Assembly (NCBI GenBank): GCA_004293725.1
Contig: REAW01000008.1
Location: 24,790-88,789 of the forward strand
Source: Curvibacter sp.
GTDB taxonomy: Bacteria > Pseudomonadota > Gammaproteobacteria > Burkholderiales > Burkholderiaceae_C
Reading direction: 5' to 3'
Length of the DNA: 64,000 nucleotides
The notes beneath the pieces were generated by a model. That model saw only the letters and a list, made by a program, of their open reading frames with translations. It made no database searches and was not told the DNA's origin. Shown here one piece after another: positions 15,021-25,151 of this stretch (position 1 is the first letter of the stretch; every line of letters starts with the position of its first letter). A program made the translations under genes and the position numbers.

Positions 15021-15938
15021 TTAGCCGGGTTTTTTGAATGCGTTGTCCTGCTGGTGCAGGTCTGCAAGTTGGGCGTCTTTGAACCGCCAGAGTTCGGCCA
15101 CCCAGTCCGAGAAAGCGGCTCGAAACGTGGGGTCTTGACCGTAGTCGCCACCGAGCAGCGCTTTTGGCACCTGAACTGGGCGAATGCGCACCACGACTCG
15201 GTGCACTTTGCCGCACAAAAAACTCCAGAACGTGGGGACGCCTTCAGGGTAGTAAATCGTCACATCCAACACTGACTGGAACTTGTCTCCCATGGCCTGA
15301 AGTGCCAACGCAAGGCCGCCTGCCTTGGGTTTTAGGAGGTGCTGGTAAGGGGATTGTTGTTTGGCATGTTTGGCCGTTGTGAAACGGGTGCCCTCCAAAA
15401 AGTTCATCACACTGGTAGGAATGAGCGAAAACTTCTCACAGGCCTTGCGGGTCGTTTCCTGGTCCTTGGCCCGCATTTCGGGGTGCTTTTTGAGGTAGGC
15501 CTCGCTGTGCCGGCGCATGAAGGGGAATTCAAGCGCCCACCATGCCAGCCCCATGAAAGGGACCCAAATCAACTGTTGCTTGAGAAAGAATTTAAGCAGC
15601 GGGATGCGTTGATTGAACAAGTGTTGCAGGACAAATATGTCCACCCAAGATTGGTGGTTGCTGCTCACCATGGTCCAACTTTTGGTGTCCAGCCCCTCGA
15701 TCCCTTGAACATCCCATTCCGTGCTTTGGGTCAGACGCATCCAACTGCTGTTCGTGCTGATCCAGCTCTCGGCAATAAACAGCAAAACCGGGTCAATGGC
15801 TACGCGCACCGGTTTGAATGGAAGCACCAGCTTGATGGCGGCAAACGCCAACAGCAGCGGAACCCAGAAAACTATGTTCAGAAACAACAAGCAGAAGGCG
15901 AGAAGTCCCAATAGAGGGGCTGGCAAAAAGTTGAGCAT
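15021..15938 (-). CDS. 1-acyl-glycerol-3-phosphate acyltransferase-like protein (PlsC superfamily, YihG type)
   Basis: A 305-residue membrane-associated acyltransferase. An N-terminal hydrophobic segment (residues about 5-40) anchors it. The catalytic HX4D motif appears in SSNHQSWVDIF and the glycerophosphate-binding motif as FLEGTRFT. The closest type by memory is E. coli YihG, a lysophosphatidate acyltransferase with unusual acyl preferences. The gene begins only six bases after the diguanylate cyclase stop, so it is probably the last gene of the long minus-strand unit that starts at aotJ. Confidence 0.88.
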   Translation of the reverse strand: MLNFLPAPLLGLLAFCLLFLNIVFWVPLLLAFAAIKLVLPFKPVRVAIDPVLLFIAESWISTNSSWMRLTQSTEWDVQGIEGLDTKSWTMVSSNHQSWVDIFVLQHLFNQRIPLLKFFLKQQLIWVPFMGLAWWALEFPFMRRHSEAYLKKHPEMRAKDQETTRKACEKFSLIPTSVMNFLEGTRFTTAKHAKQQSPYQHLLKPKAGGLALALQAMGDKFQSVLDVTIYYPEGVPTFWSFLCGKVHRVVVRIRPVQVPKALLGGDYGQDPTFRAAFSDWVAELWRFKDAQLADLHQQDNAFKKPG

Positions 15939-15944
15939 AGTAAT

Positions 15945-17993
15945 TTATGGATGATAGAAACACAGCGTGTTTCTGCCGCTGGCCTTGGCCTCATACATGG
16001 CAGTGTCGGCTTGCTTGAGCAGCTCATTGGGGTCCACATAGTCGCCCCTGAACAGGGTGATGCCAATGCTTGGAGTGGTGGCGTGGTGTTGTCCGTTGAG
16101 CAAGTAAGGATCGTTCAAGCTCGCAAGGATCTTGTGGCCTACGGTAGAGGCGTGCATGCGTGCCTCGTCCAATTCAGCATTCAGGTCTTGGATCAATACG
16201 ACAAATTCGTCCCCTCCCAATCGCGCCACGGTGTCGACAGATCGAACGCTTTGCTGCAAGCGCCGCGCCACTTCTTGCAGCAACAAGTCGCCAATATCGT
16301 GGCCGAACGTGTCATTGAGGTGCTTGAACTGGTCCAGGTCCAGAAACATCAGCGCGCCATGCTCGCCCTTGCGCTGGCTGGAACCAATGGCCTGTTGAAG
16401 TCGGTCGGTTAGCAGGCGGCGGTTGGGAAGGCCGGTCAGCGCGTCGTGGAAGGCCAAATGGCGAATCACTTCTTCGGCGCCCTTGCGCTCGCTGATATCA
16501 CGGGCAATGGCGATAAAGCGTTCCTCTTCCCCTGGCACCGTTGGCTTACGCACGACTGAGAGTTCAAACCACAACTTCCCCGCTGGCAGTTCCAGGCTGT
16601 ACTCTTGCCCGTGAGAACGGCCCTTAACTTGCGCCTCTCGCAGTGCCGCCATACAAGTGTCGGCTGCGTCCTTGGGCATCATTTCCTCGACTAAGCGGTT
16701 CATCAGCACCTCGGGTGGGCGGACCAGCATGTCGATGTTTTGACTATGGACCGCGCGGTAGTGCCCCGCAGCGCTGAACTCGAACAGAAGATCTGGCAGA
16801 GCCTTCAGCGTGGCCGCCAATTCGGCTTGGGTGGCTTGCAGTTGCAATTCGGCATGTTTGCGGCCAGAGATGTCCATCAGGGTGCCCACCATGCGTTGGG
16901 GTGTACCGTCTTGGCTTAACTGTACGACCTTGCCACGGCTGCTTAGCCATATCCAGCGACCATCGGTGTGCTGGGCCCGGTACTCGGCTTGGTAGGCAGT
17001 TGAAGCTCCCGTCAGGTGGGCTCGCATGGCTTGCATGGCAGCCGTCAGGTCGTCAGGATGGACCAAGTGTCCCCATGCGCGGGCTACTTCACTTTCATGC
17101 GCAGAGCGCCCCAGCATTTCACAGGAGCGTTCGTCCAAATAGTAGCCGCGCTCGCTGGTTAAGTCATGGTCCCAGCGGCCAAGGTCGGCGCCCATGATCG
17201 CCAACTCCAGTTGCTCCGTGGTATCCCGCAACAGGGCCTCTGCCACTTTGCGCTCCTGGATATTGCGTGAAACACCCAGCACACCAATGGTGTTGCCATC
17301 GATATCGCGCATGGGAGTTTTAGTGACCTCGAAAAGGTCGCCGTGGGGGTTGATTCTGGTGAGGGCATTCTCTTCAAAGATGACCGCTTTGCCCGCCTGA
17401 ATGGCAAGGCGGTCAGACATGGTAAAGACCTCTGCGACAGAGTTCTCCACCCAATGGCCATCGCGCGTACCCACGATAGCGTCAGGTTCGACGCCCAAGG
17501 TGTTTGAGAAATTTTGGTTGCAAGCCAAATAGACGCCGTCAATGTCCTTGAGCCACACTTGAAAAGGAATAGTCTCCAGCAAGTTGCGCAGCAGGGCTTC
17601 ACTTTTTAGCAAGGCGGCATGGGAAGCCCGCTCTTGGGTGATGTCTTCTATGGTGCCCTCGTAGAAGAGAATGTTTCCGGCTTCGTCTTGTATGACGTGG
17701 GCATGCTCGCGTACCCACATGGTGGTTCCCGTTTTGAGGCGCACCATTTCGGAAACAAAATCGGTCACCTGCCCCTGAGAGCGCATGTGCTCTGCAAATT
17801 TTTCTCGGCGTTGCGGTTGTATATAGGGATTGCGTGCAAGACTGTGCTCGTCCGCCTCAAATTCGCTTGTGCTACTGAAACCATTGAGCCGCAAAAATGC
17901 AGCGTTTACTTTTAAAAGGCGTCCTTCCACACTGGAGCGGTAGGCCCCAATAGGCAACAGCTCAAACAGGCTGGACGTCTCTTGGGTTTGCAT
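15945..17993 (-). CDS. Multi-PAS diguanylate cyclase (GGDEF protein)
   Basis: A 682-residue soluble sensor. Four PAS-like domains are visible: about 1-125 (FELLPIGAYRSS), 130-265 (TIPFQVWLKDIDGVYLACN), 270-400 (GRWDHDLTSERGYYLDERS, with a clear PAC region) and 405-510 (LPDLLFEFSAAG). A GGDEF domain follows from about 515. The active site is RLGGDEFVVLI, and RSVD sits five residues before GGDEF, the usual inhibitory I-site position, so it should make c-di-GMP with product feedback. There is no EAL domain and no transmembrane segment. Eighteen bases separate it from the transporter ATPase gene upstream, and six from the acyltransferase downstream. The PAS ligands are unknown. Confidence 0.93.
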   Translation of the reverse strand: MQTQETSSLFELLPIGAYRSSVEGRLLKVNAAFLRLNGFSSTSEFEADEHSLARNPYIQPQRREKFAEHMRSQGQVTDFVSEMVRLKTGTTMWVREHAHVIQDEAGNILFYEGTIEDITQERASHAALLKSEALLRNLLETIPFQVWLKDIDGVYLACNQNFSNTLGVEPDAIVGTRDGHWVENSVAEVFTMSDRLAIQAGKAVIFEENALTRINPHGDLFEVTKTPMRDIDGNTIGVLGVSRNIQERKVAEALLRDTTEQLELAIMGADLGRWDHDLTSERGYYLDERSCEMLGRSAHESEVARAWGHLVHPDDLTAAMQAMRAHLTGASTAYQAEYRAQHTDGRWIWLSSRGKVVQLSQDGTPQRMVGTLMDISGRKHAELQLQATQAELAATLKALPDLLFEFSAAGHYRAVHSQNIDMLVRPPEVLMNRLVEEMMPKDAADTCMAALREAQVKGRSHGQEYSLELPAGKLWFELSVVRKPTVPGEEERFIAIARDISERKGAEEVIRHLAFHDALTGLPNRRLLTDRLQQAIGSSQRKGEHGALMFLDLDQFKHLNDTFGHDIGDLLLQEVARRLQQSVRSVDTVARLGGDEFVVLIQDLNAELDEARMHASTVGHKILASLNDPYLLNGQHHATTPSIGITLFRGDYVDPNELLKQADTAMYEAKASGRNTLCFYHP

Positions 17994-18011
17994 GGTCGCT
18001 TAGAGAAACAA

Positions 18012-18788
18012 CTACTTCAGGCTGCCAGACAGAAACTGCGCCAGGCGTTCACTCTTGGGGTGCGCCAGTACTTCGGCCGGGTGACCTTCTTCTTCCACCA
18101 GGCCCTTGTGCAAGAACACCAAGTGGTTTGCAACCTCACGGGCAAATCCCATTTCGTGGGTGACCACCACCATGGTACGGCCCTCCAAAGCCAGGTTTTT
18201 CATCACCTTGAGTACTTCGGACACCAGTTCGGGGTCAAGCGCGCTGGTAGGTTCGTCAAACAGCATCACTTCAGGTTCTACGGCCAGGGCCCGGGCGATG
18301 GCCACCCGCTGTTGTTGACCGCCGCTCATGTGGGCGGGGTAACGGTCTTCTACGCCAGAAAGTCCCACTTTCGTGAGGTACTTGCGGGCCGTTTCAATGG
18401 CCTGTTCTTTGGGGATGCCCAGTACATGCACCGGCACCTCGATGATGTTTTGAAGCACCGTCATGTGGGCCCAAAGATTGAAATGCTGGAACACCATTGC
18501 CAGCTTGGTACGCAGGCGCTGGAGTTGCTTCGGGTCTTGCGCGGACAACTCGCCGTTGGGGCCGGGCACCAACTTGAGCTCTTCGCCGGCTACTTGGATA
18601 CGGCCCTGGTGTGGCTTTTCCAGCATGTTGATACACCGCAGAAAAGTGCTCTTGCCGGAGCCGGAGCTGCCAATAATGCTGATCACATCACCTGCGTGGG
18701 CAGACATCGAAACGCCTTTGAGCACTTCGTTACTGCCAAAGCGCTTCTGGATGTTTTCGACTTGGAGTTTGAGAGGCTTGGTAGTCAT
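18012..18788 (-). CDS. aotP: Arginine/ornithine-type ABC transporter ATP-binding protein
   Basis: A 258-residue ATPase of the HisP/AotP type. Walker A is [12 protein letters not shown], the signature is [15 protein letters not shown], Walker B is [13 protein letters not shown], followed by the switch histidine in [13 protein letters not shown]. The long insert [26 protein letters not shown] is typical of the HisP subgroup for basic amino acids. The order binding protein, two permeases, desuccinylase-like protein, ATPase equals the aotJQMOP operon of Pseudomonas, which takes up arginine and ornithine; the symbol rests on that. Confidence 0.88.
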   Translation of the reverse strand: MTTKPLKLQVENIQKRFGSNEVLKGVSMSAHAGDVISIIGSSGSGKSTFLRCINMLEKPHQGRIQVAGEELKLVPGPNGELSAQDPKQLQRLRTKLAMVFQHFNLWAHMTVLQNIIEVPVHVLGIPKEQAIETARKYLTKVGLSGVEDRYPAHMSGGQQQRVAIARALAVEPEVMLFDEPTSALDPELVSEVLKVMKNLALEGRTMVVVTHEMGFAREVANHLVFLHKGLVEEEGHPAEVLAHPKSERLAQFLSGSLK

Positions 18789-18830
18789 GGTGCAAACAAT
18801 GGGGCGCGTAATGAGAAGAGGGCAGTGGGC

Positions 18831-19961
18831 TCAAGCGCCCAATAGCTCGCCGGTACGGAAAGGGGTGGCTCCGGCAATTTTGCCAATTTCGGCTCCAAAC
18901 AGCGCGTATCGGTCTCGTACGCGCGCGTAGAAGACGCCATCCACTTCAGCCACCACGCGGTGCGTGGTATCGGCAATGGGATCAATCACCTCGGCGACCA
19001 GATCACCCGCCCGAAGGGTTTGGCCGATATCGGCGCAGTAGACCACCACGCCGGGTACCGGCGTCCGGAGGGTTTGGGAACCAGCCAGTGGAGTTGCCTG
19101 GCAAAGGGCGTCCGGGATTTTTGGAGGCTCCCCACAGGACAGAACTTTGATGTGCTGCAAGAAAGACGCGATAGCCCTGGCATCTTCTTGCGCCCAGGCA
19201 TGGGTGACATCCGCCTCGCCACGGAGCTCAATGGTGGCGCTGTTACAGCCTTGTGGCAAGCGGATTGCGATGCCCTCCGCTTGCAGAGCATCCGTGAGTT
19301 GCCACCAAGCGCCAGACAGACATTCGTCGAAGGGGCCACCGCCTGAGTTCTTGGCAAGCAATACGGCCTTCGATTTCAACAAATGCGCCAAAGGGGCCAG
19401 TTGCGGCCAGCAATGCTCCTCAGTATAAAAGTGCATCACGCCCTCACAGTCGCAATGCAAGTCCAAGACATGGTCGGCATCATGCGCCAGGGTCAGCAGG
19501 GTGCGTCGCAGGCTTTGTAGCTCCGTATCAGGCTGCCACTGCTGCAGGTAATTCGCGATGGCGCGGCGCACCTTTGCGACATTGGACCCCGCGTCTGTGT
19601 CCAGTTGGTCCTTGATGACGGGAAATACAGCTTTGGCCAAATCCGGATAGTGGCGGTTGAAATTTTCGCTGCTGGCGAGTTCAAAGCGCCCCATGGGCTT
19701 GTGGTCTACACGCTGGGCCAGGCCAATCGGATTGGCAACGGGCACCATGACAATCTCGCCCAGGATTTGGCCTCCAGTTTCAGCGGCAGTCAGCAGGCGG
19801 CGCAGGTGGTGGGCTACCAGCATGCCTGGCAACTCTTCGGCGTGTAGGCTGGCCTGAATGTATACCTTGGGGCCTTGGCCCGGTGTCCCGTAATGAAAGC
19901 TGCTAACACTGCGGTGGCTACCGAGGCTGTTGGAAAGCAAGGGATGGTCAATACGTTGCAT
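18831..19961 (-). CDS. aotO: Succinylglutamate desuccinylase/aspartoacylase-family protein (AotO-like)
   Basis: A 376-residue zinc peptidase-fold protein of the M14 AstE/AspA family. Metal ligands appear in ASLHAEELPGML and in the later HCDCEGVMHFY block (VLDLHCDCEGVMH). A biotinyl-lipoyl-like C-terminal part (PVPGVVVYCADIGQTLRAGDLVAEVIDP) is common in this subgroup. It lies between permease and ATPase genes, as aotO does in Pseudomonas, so a role in processing an imported acylated or amidated amino acid is plausible but unproven. It starts six bases after the aotM stop. Confidence 0.85.
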   Translation of the reverse strand: MQRIDHPLLSNSLGSHRSVSSFHYGTPGQGPKVYIQASLHAEELPGMLVAHHLRRLLTAAETGGQILGEIVMVPVANPIGLAQRVDHKPMGRFELASSENFNRHYPDLAKAVFPVIKDQLDTDAGSNVAKVRRAIANYLQQWQPDTELQSLRRTLLTLAHDADHVLDLHCDCEGVMHFYTEEHCWPQLAPLAHLLKSKAVLLAKNSGGGPFDECLSGAWWQLTDALQAEGIAIRLPQGCNSATIELRGEADVTHAWAQEDARAIASFLQHIKVLSCGEPPKIPDALCQATPLAGSQTLRTPVPGVVVYCADIGQTLRAGDLVAEVIDPIADTTHRVVAEVDGVFYARVRDRYALFGAEIGKIAGATPFRTGELLGA

Positions 19962-19967
19962 GTTGGA

Positions 19968-20681
19968 TCAGTTTTTGCGCGGTGCTAGGTACGCCAAGAG
20001 GTTTCTTTCTGCCACGCGGAAGAATCCTATCAAGCAAAAGGAAGCTACAAGATAGATGGCTGCGGCCGCAAGGTAGGCCTCAAAGGGCAAATAGTAAGTG
20101 GCGTAGATGCGACTGGCCGCAGAGGTGACATCGAGCATGCTGGGCACTGCGCTGGCGAGACTGGTCGCATGCAGCATCATGACCACTTCATTGCTGTATG
20201 CGGGCAATGTTCGGCGCATGGCGCTGGGCAAGACGACCCGGTACAAGGTCTTCGTACGACTCATCCCATACGCCTGGGCCGCTTCAATTTCGCCTGCAGA
20301 CGTTTCCCGGATTGCACCAGCCAACATTTCAGCCGTGTACGCCGCTGTATTCAGGCTAAACGCAAGAAGGGCGCAGAAAAATGGCTCTTTAAAGTACACC
20401 CAAGGCCAAACCTCATCCCAGCGGGACTGAATCCATTCCAACTGTCCAAGGCCGTAATAAATGAGGTAGACCTGAATCAATAAGGGGGTGCCGCGAAACA
20501 CAAAAGTGAAGGCTGATACCGGTAAGCGAACCATGCGGGATGGTGCGGTCAAGGCCAATGCCATCACAAACGCCAGAATGCCACCGACTGCCAGCGAAGA
20601 GGCCAGCAGCCACAAAGTGGTCAGAAGGCCATTGCCAAACAAGGCGAGATTGTCGGCTCGAAAGATGACGCCCCAATCCAT
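19968..20681 (-). CDS. aotM: Basic amino acid ABC transporter permease (AotM/HisM-like)
   Basis: A 237-residue permease with about five membrane helices. The cytoplasmic coupling loop EIEAAQAYGMSRTKTLYRVVLPSAMRR is the EAA motif of polar amino acid permeases. The start MDWGVIFRADN overlaps the aotQ stop (TAATG). It forms the transmembrane heterodimer with AotQ. Confidence 0.9.
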   Translation of the reverse strand: MDWGVIFRADNLALFGNGLLTTLWLLASSLAVGGILAFVMALALTAPSRMVRLPVSAFTFVFRGTPLLIQVYLIYYGLGQLEWIQSRWDEVWPWVYFKEPFFCALLAFSLNTAAYTAEMLAGAIRETSAGEIEAAQAYGMSRTKTLYRVVLPSAMRRTLPAYSNEVVMMLHATSLASAVPSMLDVTSAASRIYATYYLPFEAYLAAAAIYLVASFCLIGFFRVAERNLLAYLAPRKN

Positions 20682-21367
20682 TACAGCTCCCCCCGTTTCG
20701 CGCCAAGGCTAAAACGCGCATTGAGCTTGTTCAGGCCGATTAGCGAAACCCATGTATAGAGCAGAAACAAGCCCCCAGTAAACATGAAGAAAACAAACGG
20801 AGAACGCGTGGCAGCGCCCGCCTGCTTGGCCAGGTAGGTCATTTCTTGAAGCCCAATCAAGCTCACAAGCGCTGTCGCCTTGATTAACACCAGCCAGTTG
20901 TTCGTAAAGCCTGGCAGCGCGTAGCGCACCATTTGCGGCAAGGTGATGCGCAAAAATGCTTGCCAGGGCGCCATGCCAAACGCCAAAGCGGCCTCCAGCT
21001 GGCCTTTGGGAATGGCCAATATGGCGCCGCGAAACGTTTCTGTCATATAGGCACCATAGATGAACCCAATGGTCAATACGCCAGCAGTAAAAGGCGGAAT
21101 GTCGACTGTTGTTTTGCTACCCATGGCACTTAGCAGGGCGTTGAGCCCAATCGTGCCGCCATAAAACACCAGCAGCATCAGTACCAAATCAGGAATTCCA
21201 CGGATCACCGTGGTGTAAATCTCTGCCACCGCGCGTGGCACTTTGTTGGCCGACAGTTTGGCCGTGGCGCCAAGCAAGCCAAAGAATATGGCTACAACGA
21301 GCGCACCCAAAGACACGCTGACGGTCAATAAAGAGCCGTGCAAGATCACCAAAAAATACGATTGCAT
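20681..21367 (-). CDS. aotQ: Basic amino acid ABC transporter permease (AotQ/HisQ-like)
   Basis: A 228-residue permease with about five helices; the coupling motif is EAALAFGMAPWQAFLRITLPQMVRYALPG. It pairs with the aotM product. The gene follows a terminator-like hairpin located after the binding-protein gene, so the membrane and ATPase genes are probably made at a lower level than the binding protein. Confidence 0.9.
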   Translation of the reverse strand: MQSYFLVILHGSLLTVSVSLGALVVAIFFGLLGATAKLSANKVPRAVAEIYTTVIRGIPDLVLMLLVFYGGTIGLNALLSAMGSKTTVDIPPFTAGVLTIGFIYGAYMTETFRGAILAIPKGQLEAALAFGMAPWQAFLRITLPQMVRYALPGFTNNWLVLIKATALVSLIGLQEMTYLAKQAGAATRSPFVFFMFTGGLFLLYTWVSLIGLNKLNARFSLGAKRGEL

Positions 21368-21386
21368 GGGCAGGGGGCTAAAAGCA

Positions 21387-21422
21387 AAAACGTCGGTAGG
21401 CTGTGTTGCAGCCTACCGACGC
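21387..21422 (-). terminator. Attenuator-type intrinsic terminator after the binding-protein gene
   Basis: A perfect 13-bp stem (arms 21392-21404 and 21410-21422, loop TGTTG on the plus strand) is followed on the minus strand by TTTTT. It lies between the aotJ stop and the aotQ start. Partial termination here would give excess binding protein, a common design in ABC operons. Confidence 0.88.
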
Positions 21423-21445
21423 AATGTATCAACAATCAGGGCTGG

Positions 21446-22273
21446 TTATTGGCCGTATACGTCAAATTTGAAGTATTTGTCGTTAATGGTTTTGTACACG
21501 CCGTTGTCACGGATGGCCTTGATGGCTGCGCTCAGTTCGCCTTTCAAAGCGTCCTGGCCTTTGGCCAATGCAACGCCAGCTCCCGTACCAAAGTACTTGG
21601 GAATAAACAGGTCTTCGCCCTTGGTTTCGTAGGCATCTCCGCCTTCTTTGGACAAGAAGCCACCAGTAACTTCCAACACATCAGCCACAGTACCGTCCAG
21701 GCGGCCAGCCTTGATATCCAGGTAGACCTGGTCTTGTGCTTCATAGGCAACTACCTTGACGCCAGCGGGTTGGAGTTCGCCCAGTGCGTATTTCTCTTGG
21801 GTACTCGCCTTCAGGACGCCGATTTTCTTGCCTTTGATGGACGCGGGATCGGTGTATTTGACGGTCTTTTTCAGTACGACACGGCTAGGGGTGTTGTAGT
21901 ACTTTTCAGAGAAGTCAACTTGTGCCAGACGTTCTTCGGTGATGGACATCGAGCTGATGATCACGTCATATTTCTTTGCAATCAGGCCTGGGATCATGCC
22001 GTCCCATGGCTGCTCCACAAACACGCAGGTGCGCTTGATCTGCTCGCAGAGGGCATTGGCGATGTCTACGTCAAAACCGGTGGGCTTGCCATCGGCAGTT
22101 TTGAACGTAAAGGGCTCGTAGGTTGCATCAATAGCAACTTTCAGTTCTGGCTTGGCTGGCGCGGCGACAGGAGCTGATGCCGGTGCAGCAGGGGCTGCGG
22201 GAGCGGCTTCTTCTTTTTTGCCACATGCGGCCAAAACGGCAGTTGCTGCCAATGCCAGCAGGAGTTTTTTCAT
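21446..22273 (-). CDS. aotJ: Amino acid ABC transporter substrate-binding lipoprotein (AotJ-like)
   Basis: A 275-residue binding protein. MKKLLLALAATAVLAAC is a lipoprotein signal with lipobox LAAC (Cys17), followed by an Ala/Pro-rich linker of about 25 residues. The SBP_bac_3 domain begins ELKVAIDATYEPFTF, and GFDVDIANALCEQIKRTCVFVEQPWDGMIPGL is typical of lysine/arginine/ornithine-type binding proteins. The ATG at 22273 is chosen because an upstream start would destroy the signal peptide. The gene is first in the operon, behind a sigma-54-like promoter, and is followed by an attenuator. Confidence 0.9.
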   Translation of the reverse strand: MKKLLLALAATAVLAACGKKEEAAPAAPAAPASAPVAAPAKPELKVAIDATYEPFTFKTADGKPTGFDVDIANALCEQIKRTCVFVEQPWDGMIPGLIAKKYDVIISSMSITEERLAQVDFSEKYYNTPSRVVLKKTVKYTDPASIKGKKIGVLKASTQEKYALGELQPAGVKVVAYEAQDQVYLDIKAGRLDGTVADVLEVTGGFLSKEGGDAYETKGEDLFIPKYFGTGAGVALAKGQDALKGELSAAIKAIRDNGVYKTINDKYFKFDVYGQ

Positions 22274-22352
22274 GGATAGACCCTTTGGAAGACCGGAGAC
22301 GCGTCCCCGATGGTTGAGAAATGTAAGAAAAATGATTCTACGGGGTAAGCGG

Positions 22353-22368
22353 AGCAAAAATGATGCCG
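22353..22368 (-). promoter_or_regulatory. Candidate sigma-54 (RpoN) promoter of the aot-like operon
   Basis: On the minus strand CGGCATCATTTTTGCT matches the -24/-12 pattern: GG and GC separated by exactly ten bases, in the form GGCA-N6-TTGC. The predicted start lies about 70 bases upstream of the aotJ ATG. A fitting NtrC-type enhancer is not clear, although upstream inverted motifs (GCGCAAA...TTTGTGCGC at about 22433-22455) exist. Nitrogen control would suit an arginine transporter. Confidence 0.5.
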
Positions 22369-22541
22369 CCCCACACTAGTGCATTGGGGTTTTTACTGTG
22401 AAGATGTCCGCATTTGGCGCTTTCCGCATACAAACTGCGCACAAAGTTCCGTTTGCGCCTTCAGGTCTAGAGCCGCTTGTCCCTTCGTCATGCATAGGCA
22501 ATGCGTAAAACCTTAAAATCACGGGTTACCCACGGATCCCC

Positions 22542-24971
<2,430 letters not shown>

Positions 24972-25120
24972 CCTGCCGCTTTAAAAAGGCCGCTAGGCGG
25001 GTGATCTGTATCGGTTTGTTGAGGCCAAGCAGGTTACAAACGGGCCTAGGATTTAGCCCGAAGTCGTTGATCCATTTCGCGTCTTGCAAATCCGATAAGC
25101 TGTGCGTCATTACAAGACAA

Positions 25121-25144
25121 GGGGTGGTACTTATTCACCACCCC
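25121..25144 (+). promoter_or_regulatory. Hairpin in the glgB leader occupying the ribosome-binding region
   Basis: Arms GGGGTGGT (25121-25128) and ACCACCCC (25137-25144) pair perfectly around the 8-base loop ACTTATTC. The ATG of glgB is at 25152 and no Shine-Dalgarno sequence lies between hairpin and start. The structure may control initiation of the whole glycogen operon or act as a transcriptional pause; there is no U-tract. Confidence 0.5.
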
Positions 25145-25151
25145 CAAAACC

